DNA of 64,000 bases, from the NCBI GenBank assembly GCA_035079385.1, contig JAVHKY010000053.1:4650001-4714000 (forward strand), in the 5' to 3' direction. The notes under the pieces are model-generated. The model was not told where the DNA came from. It made no database searches and was given only the letters and a program-made list of their open reading frames with translations. Source of the DNA: Aspidiotus rigidus (taxonomy: Eukaryota > Arthropoda > Insecta > Hemiptera > Diaspididae). A program made the translations under genes and the position numbers. Each line of letters opens with the position of its first letter. Position 1 is the stretch's first letter. Of the stretch, positions 33,860 through 46,499 are shown piece by piece.

Positions 33860-36690
33860 CTTTTGTAGTCATTCTCAATATTAGACTTCCGTTGATAGTG
33901 TAAAAGGCCTTTGGTTTGTTTTTCCGCCTTATTGTACTATGGTTAATTCAGCGCTATCGTCAGCATTTCCAAGAAATCGTAAAAATAATTCAATATCTTG
34001 CATTAATCGATCTCGGAATATTTTCAAATCCGATTGCGGTACAAAAAAGATTCGAGTACGGTTGTTCTATTTTTAATCCTATGTTATAGGCCTGATAACT
34101 TCGCGAAATGGCAATTTTCCTCTTTTTCAAAGGGCCGCTCATCTTAGTCTTGGCTAATTAACGCTAAGAAAAATAGATGGAATGAAAAAGCAGATGATAT
34201 AGGGCGGACAGGTGTAATTCATGGACCTGATACCCAATATTATTGTTTCTTATCTAGTTGATACATCAACTGCAAAAGATTCAGCGTCGTTCATGCGAGT
34301 CCTAGACCACTGCTCTGATCGGATATTTAACCTCAATTTTAATATTTCACTTTTTAACGTAAACTTTTTTCCCAGGCCACATGGGGATTCCCGCTGTTAC
34401 CGAGTGATACACTGAAAGCGAAACACTCTCGTTGGACGGAAGTACGGGATCGTTAAGGTACTACGGACTCTCACGAGTATAAAATTGAATGGAAAATGTA
34501 GTTTCAAGAACATTCAGGTATTCGATGAAGCGAATTGATGGAATCGACACATTATTTTGGTACCTAATCAAATTTCATCGAAATAAAAACGCGCAATATC
34601 GGTAGTAGCTGTTCACATCCTGATGAAAGCGAGATAAAAAGACTTTTGACAAGTAAGAAATCATCGCAATAAATTCGCACTTATTTTTCTTCCTTTTTCT
34701 TCTGAAACGCGTAACTACCTACATTACCTGTTGAAATTCTTCCTCGTACAGATGATAAGAAGGTATTCATCTACACGAGAAGAGGGAAGGGAGGGAAATG
34801 TGTACTTACACTGTGATCTGGAATGGAATTATAAATTACTGTTTTGATTGTATATAAAGGATCGGTAATCGATATGGTCCCGAACGACCTAAAATTTGAC
34901 TCAGTTAGAAGAGAAATTAGATGTTATTGTCCTGAGTTGAAGATAATTCAGACAATTGAGCGAAAGAAGGAAAAAAGATTCTGATTCGAAAGGACGGGTT
35001 GTTACCTCGCGATCTGCTCAAGAAGGGTAAATAAGCATACAGCTTTCTAAGTCGTTTTAGTCAAACGTTGGTAGAAGCACTACAGGAACGATTAAGAGGA
35101 AAATTCTAGGAGAGGAATCAAATGAACCCAAATCCCCCTTCCCCAAATCAGGCCTTTAATGCCTTTTACAATAATGCGAAAAATAGATGCCAGCGATGTG
35201 TGGCGCGATCCTGTCATCATTCCAAAGCTCGCTTTCAGTTAGTGCCTTGAAATATCAACGTGAAACTTTGCACGCTTTCGTAGCAATTACTCGATCTGTC
35301 GCCCACTAATACATTACAAGAAGTCGGTCACAGACCAAGACGGGAGTTTTTTCTTTCTCCCATCTCGTGTAATTATTCAATTATTCGGCAATAATTATCG
35401 AATATTTTCTATACGGCTGCAGAGAGCCATCGTTTTCCGGGATTCTCCTACTGTGCCGTGTGTTCCTTTGTGGCTGTTAATATTATCTTCTCTTCGGAAT
35501 TCTATAAATGTTTAACGAGTGTATAATAGTTGATAGTTATATGCGGCGTAACTGCATTAATCGCAGAAAAACTGGTTCGTTCGACGAGTTATTATTGAAA
35601 GCACGATCCCGTGATTTATTTATTATTTTATTGAAAGTTTAGACTACAATTCCGCCGACAGCATCAGCGAGGGGGGCCTAGATCGGCGTACTTACACAGT
35701 GCACGAGAATTAACAAGACAGTCGTAAGTCCGCATGCGAGGATTCAGTGAGGAACGACCACTCAGTTGGGTACAGGACTGGTTGAAAAACCCTCACAACG
35801 GATTCTCTGCCTCGTCAGTTAATACGCTTCAAAACTTCGTCCCAAAGAATTCCAATAACGTTAAGATTGGCTATTCGTTACTTTTTCATCTATGCTGGTA
35901 ATGTATTAATCATTTTGCCTATAATTATAATGAAGAATCACGACTGTTATTCTTTCCTCGACCAACACGAATAGAGAATAAGTTCTTGGGCCGGAGAGAG
36001 GACGTAAACTAATCCTCTGTAGACCGAGGCACTAATGAGTCACTCATACGCGGGATACGTTTCAAGGATCCGATTCGGTTGTCAGCGGACGCCTGAAATC
36101 TTCTTGAAAATGTTTTTGCGACTTATTTGTTACTAAACAGTCATCGTCTAGACTACATACATAAAAAAAAAACCATGCGACATTATAGTGGAAGATCTTT
36201 TATAATAGTGAATACAATAAAATGAAATGTTTACACAGTTCTCTCATCTTTTGTACAATGTGTAACACTTTGTTCGGTGGACGTGTGGCGTTAAATTTGA
36301 AGTAGCTGACAGGCGAGGGCGGCAACGGGTCAGAAATATGACTAGACGAGAACATACAATCTGAGCACAATGACAAGAGAAGATGTCTCGACGAGAAAAA
36401 ACAAGTCGATCTCGCACACATTAGAGTCGCGAACTTTATTGGAAGATTAATTTAATATTACATCTTTTCAGCATCACCGAAGTATCTATCTTTTCCCGAA
36501 TCGTGTCGATTGTACGCAGAGCCGATTCGTATAGGACCAGTTCAAATCTCACCTGGGAGAGGTTTAATTGATATTGTCGTTGTCAAACATACAGCGACTC
36601 GGTTCCGTTAGTAGGCATAGCTTTTTATAGGATGAAATCGGAATTTTTATTGAGGTAAAAATATGCGCGAATCTAAGTTATATAATTAAT
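33860..36690. other. No gene recognised; probable intron or spacer
   Basis: Unique-looking sequence with short open frames only. A good plus-strand acceptor (TTTTTTCCCAG at about 34375) is followed by a short open stretch reading WGFPLLPSDTLKAKH and a stop, which is insufficient for a call. On the minus strand CCCAG-GTGAGATT at about 36550 matches a consensus donor. If the signal-peptide exon is real, this region is its downstream intron. Confidence 0.4.
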
Positions 36691-36703
36691 TTAAGAAACT
36701 CAC

Positions 36704-36791
36704 CTTCTATCATGTAACCCATGTTTACTGCCCCTTGGCTCACAACGCATAACAAACACAGCACCAGAAGTCGATTAAGATTTCCTATGCT
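36704..36791 (-). CDS. Candidate signal-peptide exon of a secreted protein
   Basis: On the minus strand the 88-nt interval is bounded by TTTTTTGTTGCAG and the perfect donor G-GTGAGT. The frame reads SIGNLNRLLVLCLLCVVSQG, a hydrophobic signal-peptide core with a plausible cleavage site after SQG, then AVNMGYMIE. Entry is phase 0 and exit phase 1, so the start codon must be in an upstream exon (above 36.8 kb) that I cannot identify. It can splice in frame to 30834-30938. The likely product is a small secreted or peptide-hormone-like precursor. Function is inference. Confidence 0.45.
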
Positions 36792-36799
36792 CTGCAACA

Positions 36800-38680
36800 A
36801 AAAAAATTATTTTCTACAACAGTCGTTTTCATAAATTTCATTTCGAAAGTATAATGTCACCTTCTCATATATAATGAGAGTAATAATTATAAATACGTTA
36901 ATAATAGCAACCGTGTACAATTTTTAGAAAATAATGAAATTTCATCTTAACCGATCGGAAATTTTCAAGCTTTTATACATGTGGTGGCAGACTTTCTCCT
37001 TAACTGTAAATTGATGAAGCCCTTACCCTTTCACAGAACTCAGGCCTCATGATCAAGTTAAGGGGCCTGCTAAAATTATTTAGAAGCTTTCTGTTGCCCC
37101 ACAGTGTTGCCAACCGTGGCACTCTTCAATTCTGGTGGCACTTCTTGTGGCACATCGAAAATTAGTGGCACTATTGGAACATTCGACGACACATTTCATA
37201 TTTGATGTATTTCTTACGCTGTCTGACTACAGATTTTACATGTCTTCAACTTTATAAGAATACCAAGATAGCAATCCAGAGAAAAGAGTCTCTCGTTCTC
37301 CGACAAAAAACCCATTTCCCTTGATCGTTATTTTACGAAATACGTCATTCTGGTATAGCACGGCAGTGTGGCACGGCGGCACATTTGGAATGTTGAAATA
37401 TGGCACTGTTTGACCTCTCAGGTTGACAACTCTGTCTCCCCAACCTCATAACACTTTTGTTGATCCAAACATTTGGAACTCTGCCGACCCCGAAGTCGAG
37501 CTGTAATATTATCTCAAGCGTCTTAGCTTATTAAAGCTCAGGATTTCATTTTTATAGGGATCAGTCGGAGGCTTATGGATGGGAAGGAAACGGATGGACT
37601 TGCACAGCCGTACTTGAGACAGAAGATATATGGCGTCCATGTGAACTGACATATACAATGGACCTAACATTGGTCAGTTAATTTCCCTCGAGGTCGACAA
37701 AACGGCGAATGCCTAATATGGAAAACGACCACTCAATTCTTCCAAATCAACTGACGAGTCTGATATTCGGGCAAAACGAAATGTCGGAGAGAAAGTTGAA
37801 GAAATGCGGGAAATTTTTCTCTGGTAGTGAACCCTCCTGAGAGAGGGAAATACGAGGTGGAAGGCGTCTTCGCTACTCGGATTGCTCGGGTTGTGTGAGC
37901 TTACATAGTATTTAATGGACTTACAACAAACGGTCGTCTATTGATTTATCAAGTTTCTGGAGATTTAGGATTGGCAAAACGGAATGCCCAGCATGGTAAA
38001 ATGGTCACCCGATTCTAACGTATTCAAATTCAGTGTCAGTATGTGTATAATCAAATGAGACACAAGGAAAGGTGAACCCAGAAAAAAACTCCAGCTCTGC
38101 AAACTTGTCGGAAATAATCTTCTTTTGAACTCTTGAGAGTTCTCAGTAAGAGCGAGCGGTAAACTTGGCGTGTGCGCGAACATGAGCACATCAAACAAAG
38201 TTCTATTAACCTTGGGTTTATTCCGGGTCCTCGAACAAATCTCAAAATTAAATTTTATTAAATGTCTTTGTGCGCGGACATAGGCAAGTGCCTAAGTCGC
38301 CTGTGCGTTAATTAGACGCTGCCGCGTATACAAACGTCAACGAAAATAAGTTATAGCATTTTATACGCTTTTAAGATTGGGATAACTCTTAGAAAATTAC
38401 CATGGAAATCCGTGACGTGACCTCGGGGCTTGAAAAAATTCAGTCCTCGGTGATCGAGTTACTCTCGGGAAATTGTGACGAAAATTTGTAATGACGGCGA
38501 ACATACAGTAAACTAGCCTTTATTATACTAAGCCTAGTAGTATACTTTTAAAGGCCTATACTAAGCTATAAATTTGACCTTCGCTACTTCCCTTTCACTA
38601 GGCCTAATATACGGTATACCAGGCCTGACATACAATATACCATAGGAACTTCATATATTGCTTGTTGCATGTGATCATCG
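36800..38680. other. No gene recognised; satellite-like words at right end
   Basis: No supported coding sequence. From about 38505 to 38640 the text CTAGCCTTTATTATACTAAG, ACTAGGCCTAATATAC belongs to the same word family as the 71-bp satellite at 45 and 47.5 kb. The second 16S-carrying hAT copy inserted at its edge. Confidence 0.45.
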
Positions 38681-39321
38681 TACTAGGCCAGAGTTTCTCA
38701 ACCTTTCTTATATCGCGGCACATTTTTCCATGAGACGATATTCCTGCGGCACAGCATTACCAGAACTTCAAATTGTAGCGAAAATTTTTCTGCGTTTTGA
38801 CATTTGCATGTCTCTACAGATTTCCTCCTCCTAATTTCAGAATTTGTGGCCAACAAGATAGCTATATGAGACTTCACCCTTCTTTCTCTGTACTACAGTT
38901 CCAGGAAACAAGGGATCTTCCACCGGTACTAAAAAAAATTTTACCATCAATGTACACAAAAGTGTCTGGATGTTTCCTGCATTTACTGGAAACCCTCTGG
39001 GCTCTTCTAATTTCGAAATTTATCAGGAAACATGAAATTAAATCTGTATTTTTGGCCAAGTCGCAGAAATTTCTTGATTTTTATGACAATGGGTGCAGAT
39101 TTGGACTCAAGTTTAAGTAATTATATCTAGAACTGACGGCATTCAAAAATTGGAACACATCAGTCCGATACTGCTTATGATTACATTTTCGAGTAATTTC
39201 ATTAATAAATAATTTAAATTTAAAAAAAAATTCAAAATATCAAAAACATTATTCAAATATGATTTTAAAAAATTTTAATAATCGATATTTTGATCATAAT
39301 AAAAGTTGAAATAATTATTAT

Positions 39322-39893
39322 TAGAGTTAGGATTTTTCGGTACCGATAAATTAAAATTCGGTTTTTTGAAATGTCATTTTCGGTATTATTCGGTATTTTC
39401 CAAATTTTTGAACGTAAAAATAATAATTACCAAAAAAAAAGGTAAAAAAGGGGGAATTTCGCAATAATTACAATCAAAATTATGATTTTCGCAGACATTC
39501 ATACTCGGTTTTTAAGAGATCTCAATAAACCTCAAAACGAGTGCTCTACCCAACGCAACGTGAGCTTCACGTTCAATTTCTTTTGAAATTAGTAGATTTT
39601 CCAAAAACAACCAATTTTTCTCGTAACTCACAATATTTCCGTACTATTTTGCAAAATCTCGCTATTTCACGCGTTGCCAGCAGTTTTTTGGGAATTTTTG
39701 GACGTTTAAGTCAATTTTCGGTTTTATTCGGTGGTGAAGTCCATTTTCGGTGTTTATTCTGTTTTCGGTATTTTTCGGTGAAATAAAATTTTTTTCCTAG
39801 CCTTCCTACACCCTAAATCGTGTTCATCTTTCATTATTTTTGACTCGTCCTCAGAGGAAATCATTTGACAAAAACCGGCAGATCCTAACTCTA
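39322..39893. mobile_element. 572-bp hAT MITE nested in hAT copy 2
   Basis: The ends are TAGAGTTAGGAT and ATCCTAACTCTA, with an 8-bp target duplication ATTATTAT on each side (39314-39321 and 39894-39901). Copy 1 has the uninterrupted target. TAGAG termini with 8-bp duplications are typical of hATs. The interior repeats TTTTCGGT and has no transposase. Confidence 0.85.
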
Positions 39894-40540
39894 ATTATTA
39901 TTAAATAAATTATAAATTTAATTTATATCAATTAAATTGAATACAAATATACAATTAATTTCATTTTATATGTTTTATTTTATAATAAAAAATTTTATTT
40001 AATTAACTATGTTTAAATTGATTTTTTTTATATAGGTATTATATTATTATTAGAATTTTTTTATTCTATACCTAATTTATTGTTTGATAAATTATTTCAA
40101 AATAGAATAAAATCAGAGAAAATGATATATCGTCGGGGTATTCCATTTAAATTAAGATGTAATTCATTCATGAACATTACCATCAATAAATATTAAAATA
40201 GATTGTGTCCGTAATCAATTAAATAGAATTACAGATTAAATTATATAAATTATTTTAATATAATTCTATTAATTCAACATCGAGGTAACAAATTAAAAAT
40301 ATTTTATTTAATCATCCTCTTATCCTTAAGGATATAATTATTAATTTAATTATTTAAATTTATTTTCTTATTTAAATTAATAAATTGAATTTCAAAAATT
40401 TACTTTGCACTAAGAATTGAAATTATTTTTATTTAAAAAAATAATTCTTAATTCGAAATTAAATATTATATTTATTTATATTAATAAAATATTTTTAATC
40501 TATTTAGTTAAACAATATCATTAATTTGTCAAATTATTAT
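39894..40540 (-). pseudogene. rrnL: Mitochondrial 16S rRNA fragment, copy 2
   Basis: The minus strand carries the same domain V landmarks as copy 1 (AAGGATAAGAG, then TTACCTCGATGTTGAATTA, at about 40335 to 40271). The AACAG landmark is further altered here (AAGAG), consistent with continued decay. The fragment begins left of the nested insertion, at about 39200. Confidence 0.7.
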
Positions 40541-40667
40541 GAAAAAAAAAGCGGCAATTCTTTTTTTAGTTCATGTCAATTTATGTTTTTGATAAAACTT
40601 TTGCGGCACACCTGAGGCGGGCTTGCAGCACAGTGATGTACCGCGGTACATCGGTTGAGAAATACTG

Positions 40668-43600
40668 CACTAGGCGTAACATGTATGCTAGGACTACTAC
40701 TGGAAAAACCGTCATGGGTTTTGTCAAATCAGTCCCCCTGACCTGTTTTAGGGACTCGGTCAAATTTCAGACTTCGCTACTCTGGGACTGTGCCCGTTAC
40801 TTACAAAAAAAAAACCTCAGTACAAAAATGATCGATGTAAAATTTGCAAAGGGAAAATGCCCTTATAATTTTTCATTATTGCGATACGAGAAAAAAAATG
40901 CGCGGTCAAGTCGACTAAAATGTGTGGTCACGCAACGCAACGCTTTTCATCTTAATAATTGTCCGCGCATTTCTTGTAAGGCGTTGATTAAAAATTGACA
41001 GAACACTCCCTCTTGGAAGGTTTCACGTAGATCAATGTGGTTCGCGAGAAAAATCAAAATCCAAAAGAACGTGTTTCTCGGCATTTCAGTAGTGTTTTTT
41101 TATCAAAATGGACGGCGCGCGGGGCTTCACTTGGAGATGTTTGCTCGATTTTTGTCGAGAAATCACAGAGAACTTTTTTTAAGTGAATTTAGTGAATATA
41201 ATTTTTGTACTGAGGAATTTCCATCGTGTATAGGTTCCTGAGGAAAATAAAAACTAATTGTCGTCGGATATTCGGCGAGACTACACACTTTTTTAGGAGG
41301 AAAACTCGCGGGAATCTGTAAGAAAGCTATTCCCGACGGATTTGTACAAAAAACCTTACGGCGCACGGCACACGGCAAATTTCTCAAAAAGCCCCCCATA
41401 AAAATCATGAGAAGAATAATAAAAATCATAAAATTTTAGAAAAGTCATAGATATTTTGGAAAACAGTTACGAAGGCCGTAACACAGTGGTAAAAAATAAA
41501 ATAAATAAAAACAGTCAATTCCAACGACCAATTTCGATATCTAATCTACCAAAACATCTCTCTTCAGTCTTTAATTCCTAATCAAATCAAAACTACGTTA
41601 CGTTCTATGGTTTTTGAATTTATTAATCTTTCTGGTAAGTTGCGTGGTTTCAAAGGGTACCTTAGGACGATGCTGGGAAAAATGTTTAATTTCGAGCTAA
41701 AAATTCCGACCATTCGAAGAGGAGGATAAGGGGAGGCTTGGAAGGATTTGACCACTCAGCAGTGGGAAGTACTTGGAAAAAGTTAGATCAACGAGCCATA
41801 CACAAGAGGAAGGGGATTAACAAAAATGTCGACGATTGTAGCGACGTAAAACAAAATAATATGTAGCTCTACTTTGGAAGCTTCTCCGAAGATTTAGCCG
41901 GACAACCATAAAAAAAATCGCGTAAATTTAGGAGAATTTTTGACATTCTCCGACGTTTCTTCCCTCATATAAGCTGATCAGATCGGCGGAGAGTTCCAAA
42001 TGTTTAGAGCTTGTTTGCTCCATTTTTTCGGACGTTTTCATAGTCGGTGGTACACAACCAAATTGACGTCCGAAGGGGGGGGGGCGGAGGGGGGATAATA
42101 TCTGAAGCGAGTCCCACAGTATCCGGGGCAAGAAAATGTAATGTCCGTATTGAGTCTCGAAGTGTCGGCGATACAAAGTCTGAAACGATGGGTGAATTCG
42201 TTCATTTTCCTTTGTCCTTTGCTGTAGGCAACATAACGTTCATCGATGAATGAATAATGAGTTACATGCAAGTCCGCCCAAAAGTACTTGCAGATTATTT
42301 CCACGGTGATTCTGTTAATGGTCAACGTATTGCTAGTCATCATTCGTACAGAGTTTTTTATTCTCCTATATGAAATGTCTTCGCTCATGTAAAAGGGGGT
42401 CACGATGACTTTTTCAAATATTAATTTCATAAACTTATGCGATACGTAAATCGACGGTCGCGTAAGTCTGTTTAATCAAGAAATAGGAATGAGAATCATT
42501 CGTGAACTCTGGACTCAATACAGTTGTTATCGCCGATACGTGGAGGCATCATAGGACTCAATTTGGATACTATCCGAGTGACTCACTTCGGTCAGATTGC
42601 GGTAAAATGATGGAACAATGATTATAGACACGGTGGTTTGCAAACATGTGGAAACAACGGCGCGGCGTCTTATTTGTGCAGGAAAATCTTGTTCTCCGTT
42701 CTTATGAAAACGATTCATTATCTGTTTTTGATGATTTAAATCATACTCGTATTTTGACGGACCGTTCTTGGCGTCTCTGACACAGGCTGCGGACCGTTAC
42801 TCCAGAAATGTTCAAAGGATTAGGACGACGATGGTTGTACATCAGCTGTCGCCGAACATGTTATAGACTCCTGTCCCTATTATAAAGATCATTCATCAAT
42901 CAGACTTTGTCATGCGGTATACTGATAACCGCTCTCTTTTCTTCTTGGTGACTCAAAGCAAACATGGCTATTTGGACTATCAAATTCCTAATTTCGCTCA
43001 TATCTTGTCTGTTCATTTTATTCAAGTGCTTCTGAATTTCTAGTCAAACTCTTCTTTCGATACAATCTAGAGTTTTAATTATTATAGGAAAATGTAATAA
43101 GTTACGCTAGTTCTTTCAAAGGGTCCCTTCTCTCATAGGCAAGTAAATACCGAGACAGGTCCGTCTCGTAGGGTAATACATCGTAAAAAAAAAAAAAGGA
43201 ACGAGAAAAACATCAATGTTTGGGTACATATGTGTTCTACTACAACAATTATAACAAATAATGTCAACAAGAATCTGCAGTACCTGCGCCCTGTACTCTC
43301 GTGTGAACAATAGTGACTAATGGGTTCTAGCGGTAAACACTGACGACGTGCTGACAACGGGTGTAGTTTAAAAATGACCTGGAGAGGTTGACCTACTCAT
43401 AGTCTGGTGACTAAAAAAAAAAAAAAAAAAAGAAGGAACGAATTCTCGACATGATTTTTTAACTTTCATTCAAGGATGACTCAGAAGGAAAAAATACAGG
43501 CAGTACTCCGTTCCGGGTTCCTGTCGTGACAGGTATAAAACAAACCTACTCTTACTATCTTATATAAACATCAACAGAGGTACAATAGAAAGGATTTTCG

Positions 43601-44040
43601 CACTCATTCGAATTAGGTCTCATTCTCTGCGCTCTTCATTTTCCTACTAGGGGGTCACAAAAAAAAAGTTCAATGTTCTACTAAGATAATCATTACGAAA
43701 GAAAAAAAAAAAGAGAAAGGGCCACTAAATAAACAAAACAATCTACACGATCGAACCATACTGACGTCTATATTCTTTCCATTTTGCTAATACAAACGTT
43801 GAGAAGGGTTACTCATGAAAATACAAGTGATCACTTGGAAGAGAAATATGCCTTGGAGGGAGAATTTCATGAGATGAAAATGTAAGAAAAATAAATGTTG
43901 AAAATGAAAGAACGGAGAAAACGCCAGAAAGATTCTCCACAATTACTGTGGTGGGAAAATGAAATGGGAGCGTTTGGCAAGAAGTGATTATCCAGGAAAT
44001 GTAATTAAACGAATCCGTTCCTTCAAATTACGGCTATCCA
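40668..44040. other. No gene recognised
   Basis: A 141-codon plus-strand frame (40573-40998) begins inside the hAT end and has no motif, so it is probably chance. At about 41335-41400 the words CGGCGCACGGCACACGGCAA and GCCCCCCATAAAA are a decayed end of the CAGGGAACCTG repeat family. A G-rich run lies at 42076-42095 and A-runs at about 43185 and 43410. Nothing else is assigned. Confidence 0.45.
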
Positions 44041-44047
44041 TATTAAA

Positions 44048-44096
44048 CAAGAAAGAGGAATACTCCGACGTGGAGTAAACATTCCTCTTTCTTTTT
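44048..44096. repeat. Hairpin with nested palindrome
   Basis: AAGAAAGAGGAAT and ATTCCTCTTTCTT form an inverted pair around ACTCCGACGTGGAGT, itself nearly palindromic. It could form a stem-loop. There is no associated gene. Confidence 0.5.
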
Positions 44097-44105
44097 TAAA
44101 TGTAA

Positions 44106-44325
44106 TTAAGCTTCTATGAAAATCAAGAGAAGCGATAGACGTTTAAGTCGTATACAAATCTGCTTGGGTATGCCAAAAAAGAGTCCCAGAAATGTCGCGA
44201 GTCGGTGGCGTTGGCAGCTGGAGTTCGACTTTGTACTGTTCTGCCGGGCAAGCATTTCAGCGCTCGTATCATTATCCGTATTTGCTTGTACTGGCTGAAG
44301 AGGCTTCAATGACGCTGGTTTCCTG
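44106..44325 (-). CDS. Candidate exon of unknown family, ambiguous strand
   Basis: On the minus strand, TTAATTGCAG precedes an open frame reading KPASLKPLQPVQANTDNDTS and continuing to a stop at 44106. The plus strand is also open over most of the interval. G+C is higher than in the flanks, which favours coding, but no family is recognised and the strand is not settled. Confidence 0.22.
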
Positions 44326-44339
44326 CAATTAAGTTGAGA

Positions 44340-44825
44340 AATGATCGACCTAATTCGAAATAAAGTCAGTCCGTAAGTCGATATGTACTTTCAAATGACT
44401 TAATTCTGTCAAGTTATTCAACAATCATGTGTTGTGCTGACTCAAGTTAGTCGGTCGTAATGCAAGTCATTGAGACGATAACGATTAACTTAAACAGTCC
44501 CAAAGCCAAATAAAGTAGCTTCGTAGCCGGTTAGAACAGCTTCGGAGCAACATTGAGGTATTCTAGAGCGAAATGGAGAGGTTCCAACCCCAGGTGTTGA
44601 TCGATCAGCAAAAATGGAACTCCCAGATAGATGTCAAGAAGTCAAGAATACTCTTTCTGCTGATTATCTGTCAAGTTTATTCAGTCTTAAGGTGATAGTC
44701 AGTCGTGATTCATTAAATTAAAGTTTTCAATCATAAGGGAAAATTTCAGTCATCAGTTAGTCCGGCATTCACTCAGCTGAAAAATTTGATTCATGAGTCA
44801 ATTGAAATAAAAAATTGTGAGCCGC
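44340..44825. repeat. Degenerate GTCAGTC/GACTGAC repeat
   Basis: Words such as AAGTCAGTCCGTAAGTCG, GACTCAAGTTAGTCGGTCG and GTCAAGTTATTCA recur. Related words in the opposite sense occur at 57790-58080 (CTGATCGACCGGAATCG, TGACTGACTTGAATTAG) and at 60775-60890. Confidence 0.45.
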
Positions 44826-45395
44826 TTGGGATTGCCTTCATTAACCTTGTTAATTGAGGCAAACAGGGAACCTGTTTTATAGGCGTCACTGTTGTGTATT
44901 CTCATTCCTAAATAGCTTGAGTCTTCGTTGTACTAGGAATTTCAAACTTCAGCCTTCATTATACTGGGCCTAATATACTATACTTCTAGGCCTGTAATAC
45001 GTAGCCTGGAAAATGTCAAACATTAGCCTTCATTATACTAAGCCTGATATACCATACTAGACCTATAATAACTAGCCTAAGAAATTTTAAACTTTCGTCT
45101 ACATCATACTGGGTCTAATATACTATACTAGGCCCATAATAAGTAGCTTAAAAATTTCAAACTTCAGCCTTCCTTATAAAGGCCTAATATACTAACTACG
45201 CCTATAGGAAGTAGCTGGGAAAATGTCAAACCTTAGCCCATTATAGTTATACTAAGCCTGATATACCACACTAGCCTGTTATACGTAGTCTAAAAAATTT
45301 CAAACTCCAGCCTTCATTATACTGGGCCTAATATACTATACTAGGCCTATTAGGCTTAATATACAATGTATACTGAACTAGCCTGAAACACCTCT
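44826..45395. repeat. AACAGGGAACCTGTT unit followed by a 71-bp satellite array
   Basis: The segment TGCCTTCATTAACCTTGTTA..CAAACAGGGAACCTGTTTTATAGGCGTCAC (44830-44960) recurs almost unchanged at 45556-45690. From about 44930 to 45390 follows an array of diverged units of about 71-100 bp containing CTAGCCTAAAAAATTTCAAA, CAGCCTTCATTATACTGGGC and CTAATATACTATACTAGGCC. It is non-coding. Confidence 0.7.
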
Positions 45396-45399
45396 CATA

Positions 45400-45692
45400 T
45401 ACACCTCGGAGGAAGAAATTTTCCTAAGTCCCCCTCCTATCAGACGTAGACCGGAGGTAAAAATGTTTCCAAGTCCCACGTTTTGCCTCCCGGCGCGGCG
45501 CCCGACGAACGGCGCCACATACCTACCGATGAAAAAAAACTCGCAGTCCACTTAGTGAGTCGCTCGGAGTTGCCTTCATTAACCTTGTTAATTGAGGCAA
45601 ACAGGGAACCTGTTTTATAGGCGTCACTATTGTGTATTCTCACTCCTAAATAGCTGGCCTTTGTCATACTAGGAATTTCAAACTTCAGGCAC
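45400..45692. repeat. CAGGGAACCTG-family segment, second unit
   Basis: It contains CTCGGAGGAAGAAATTTTCC and GTCCCACGTTTTGCCTCCCG (as at 10245 and 49085), then the duplicate of the 44830-44960 unit with AACAGGGAACCTGTT at 45600-45614. Confidence 0.65.
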
Positions 45693-45744
45693 TGTAGTAA
45701 AATTGTAGATCAAATCCATAGACTGATGATAATTAATTACAGTC

Positions 45745-46295
45745 GCTTATAGAGAACAGTCTCATAATTGCAGGCTGGCTGCCAATCAAGTATGAGATAG
45801 CAGAAAGGGCCATTCTATGGTCCCTCAAGAGGAAAACCAGACTCTTGGGACCCACCATTTTGAAAACGCCTCGTACAGATTGCGATAACAAGAGGGAACA
45901 TCTGAGGAGAAGATCGGTCAAATTATGGAATTCTGAATGGAACAAATGTAAAAAAGGGAAATGGACCAAAGAAGTCCTTCCAACAGCAAAAGAACACAGA
46001 GATGTAATATGCTTCATGTTAGCAATGGCCCTGTCAGTGCATGGCAGTTTTGCTGCATACAGATACCGCATCAAGAAAGCAAGTTCCCCTGCTTGCAATC
46101 ATTTGTGGAGATGGCAGCATACAAGACGCCAGGCATGTATTCAAAAAATGCGAAAAATATAGGGAAGGTAGGCCGGAGGACTTGACTGAGGCTGAAGAGA
46201 GAAAAGCATATCTCGTGTCCCAGATGACGGCGCTTTGGAATGATGATGAAAGGACAGAAATTCGCCAGAGAATAGAAAGAAGAAATAGAGATTGA
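45745..46295 (+). pseudogene. LINE (R1/I-group) ORF2 C-terminal fragment
   Basis: The plus strand reads AYRENSLIIAGWLPIKYEIAERA, then KLWNSEWNKCKKGKWTKEVLP, then MALSVHGSFAAYRYRIKKASSPAC. These are in the order typical of R1- and I-group ORF2 C-termini (AYRTVS..., W...W...KGRWT..., L..HG.F..Y......C). A frameshift near 46090-46100 follows; the next frame gives CGDGSIQDARHVFKKCEKY, the terminal zinc-knuckle-like block. The reverse transcriptase is absent, as in a 5'-truncated insertion. (Motif strings here are shortened segments.). Confidence 0.8.
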
Positions 46296-46499
46296 TCCCA
46301 AGGAAAAGAAAATTGTTTGCAGCATCAGTGGCAATCCATTCCATTATTGCAATAGCCATACTTTGGCCTTATGCTTATGCATAAGAACCCCCTAGCACTC
46401 TCTTTGAAAAACCTTTGGTACATGAGTGGAGTGCTGGGGCTTAGTTACAATAGTACACAGCCCATATAGTTCTCCGTCCATCACTGAGCACTGCCTTTG

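Larger units (their letters stand above)
38689..40667 (+). mobile_element. hAT element copy 2 carrying mitochondrial 16S rRNA sequence
   Basis: Same ends as copy 1 (CAGAGTTTCTCAACC and GGTTGAGAAATACTG). Flanks TACTAGGC and CACTAGGC match at 7 of 8, an old target duplication. The internal sequence follows copy 1 throughout, including the AT-rich mitochondrial part, but is interrupted by a 572-bp insertion at 39322-39893. Differences from copy 1 are scattered single bases and small indels. Both copies therefore descend from one composite element that transposed after acquiring the 16S sequence. Confidence 0.87.

Noticed and set aside
36474..36553. Minus-strand text ending VQSTRFGKR then stop, like an amidated RF-peptide
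   Set aside because: It requires an acceptor inside a sequence that matches a donor consensus (CCCAG-GTGAGATT), and another frame is equally open. Tempting but not supportable.
40573..40998. 141-codon plus-strand open frame
   Set aside because: It starts inside the hAT terminus, crosses the target duplication and has no motif. A chance frame is the simplest reading.
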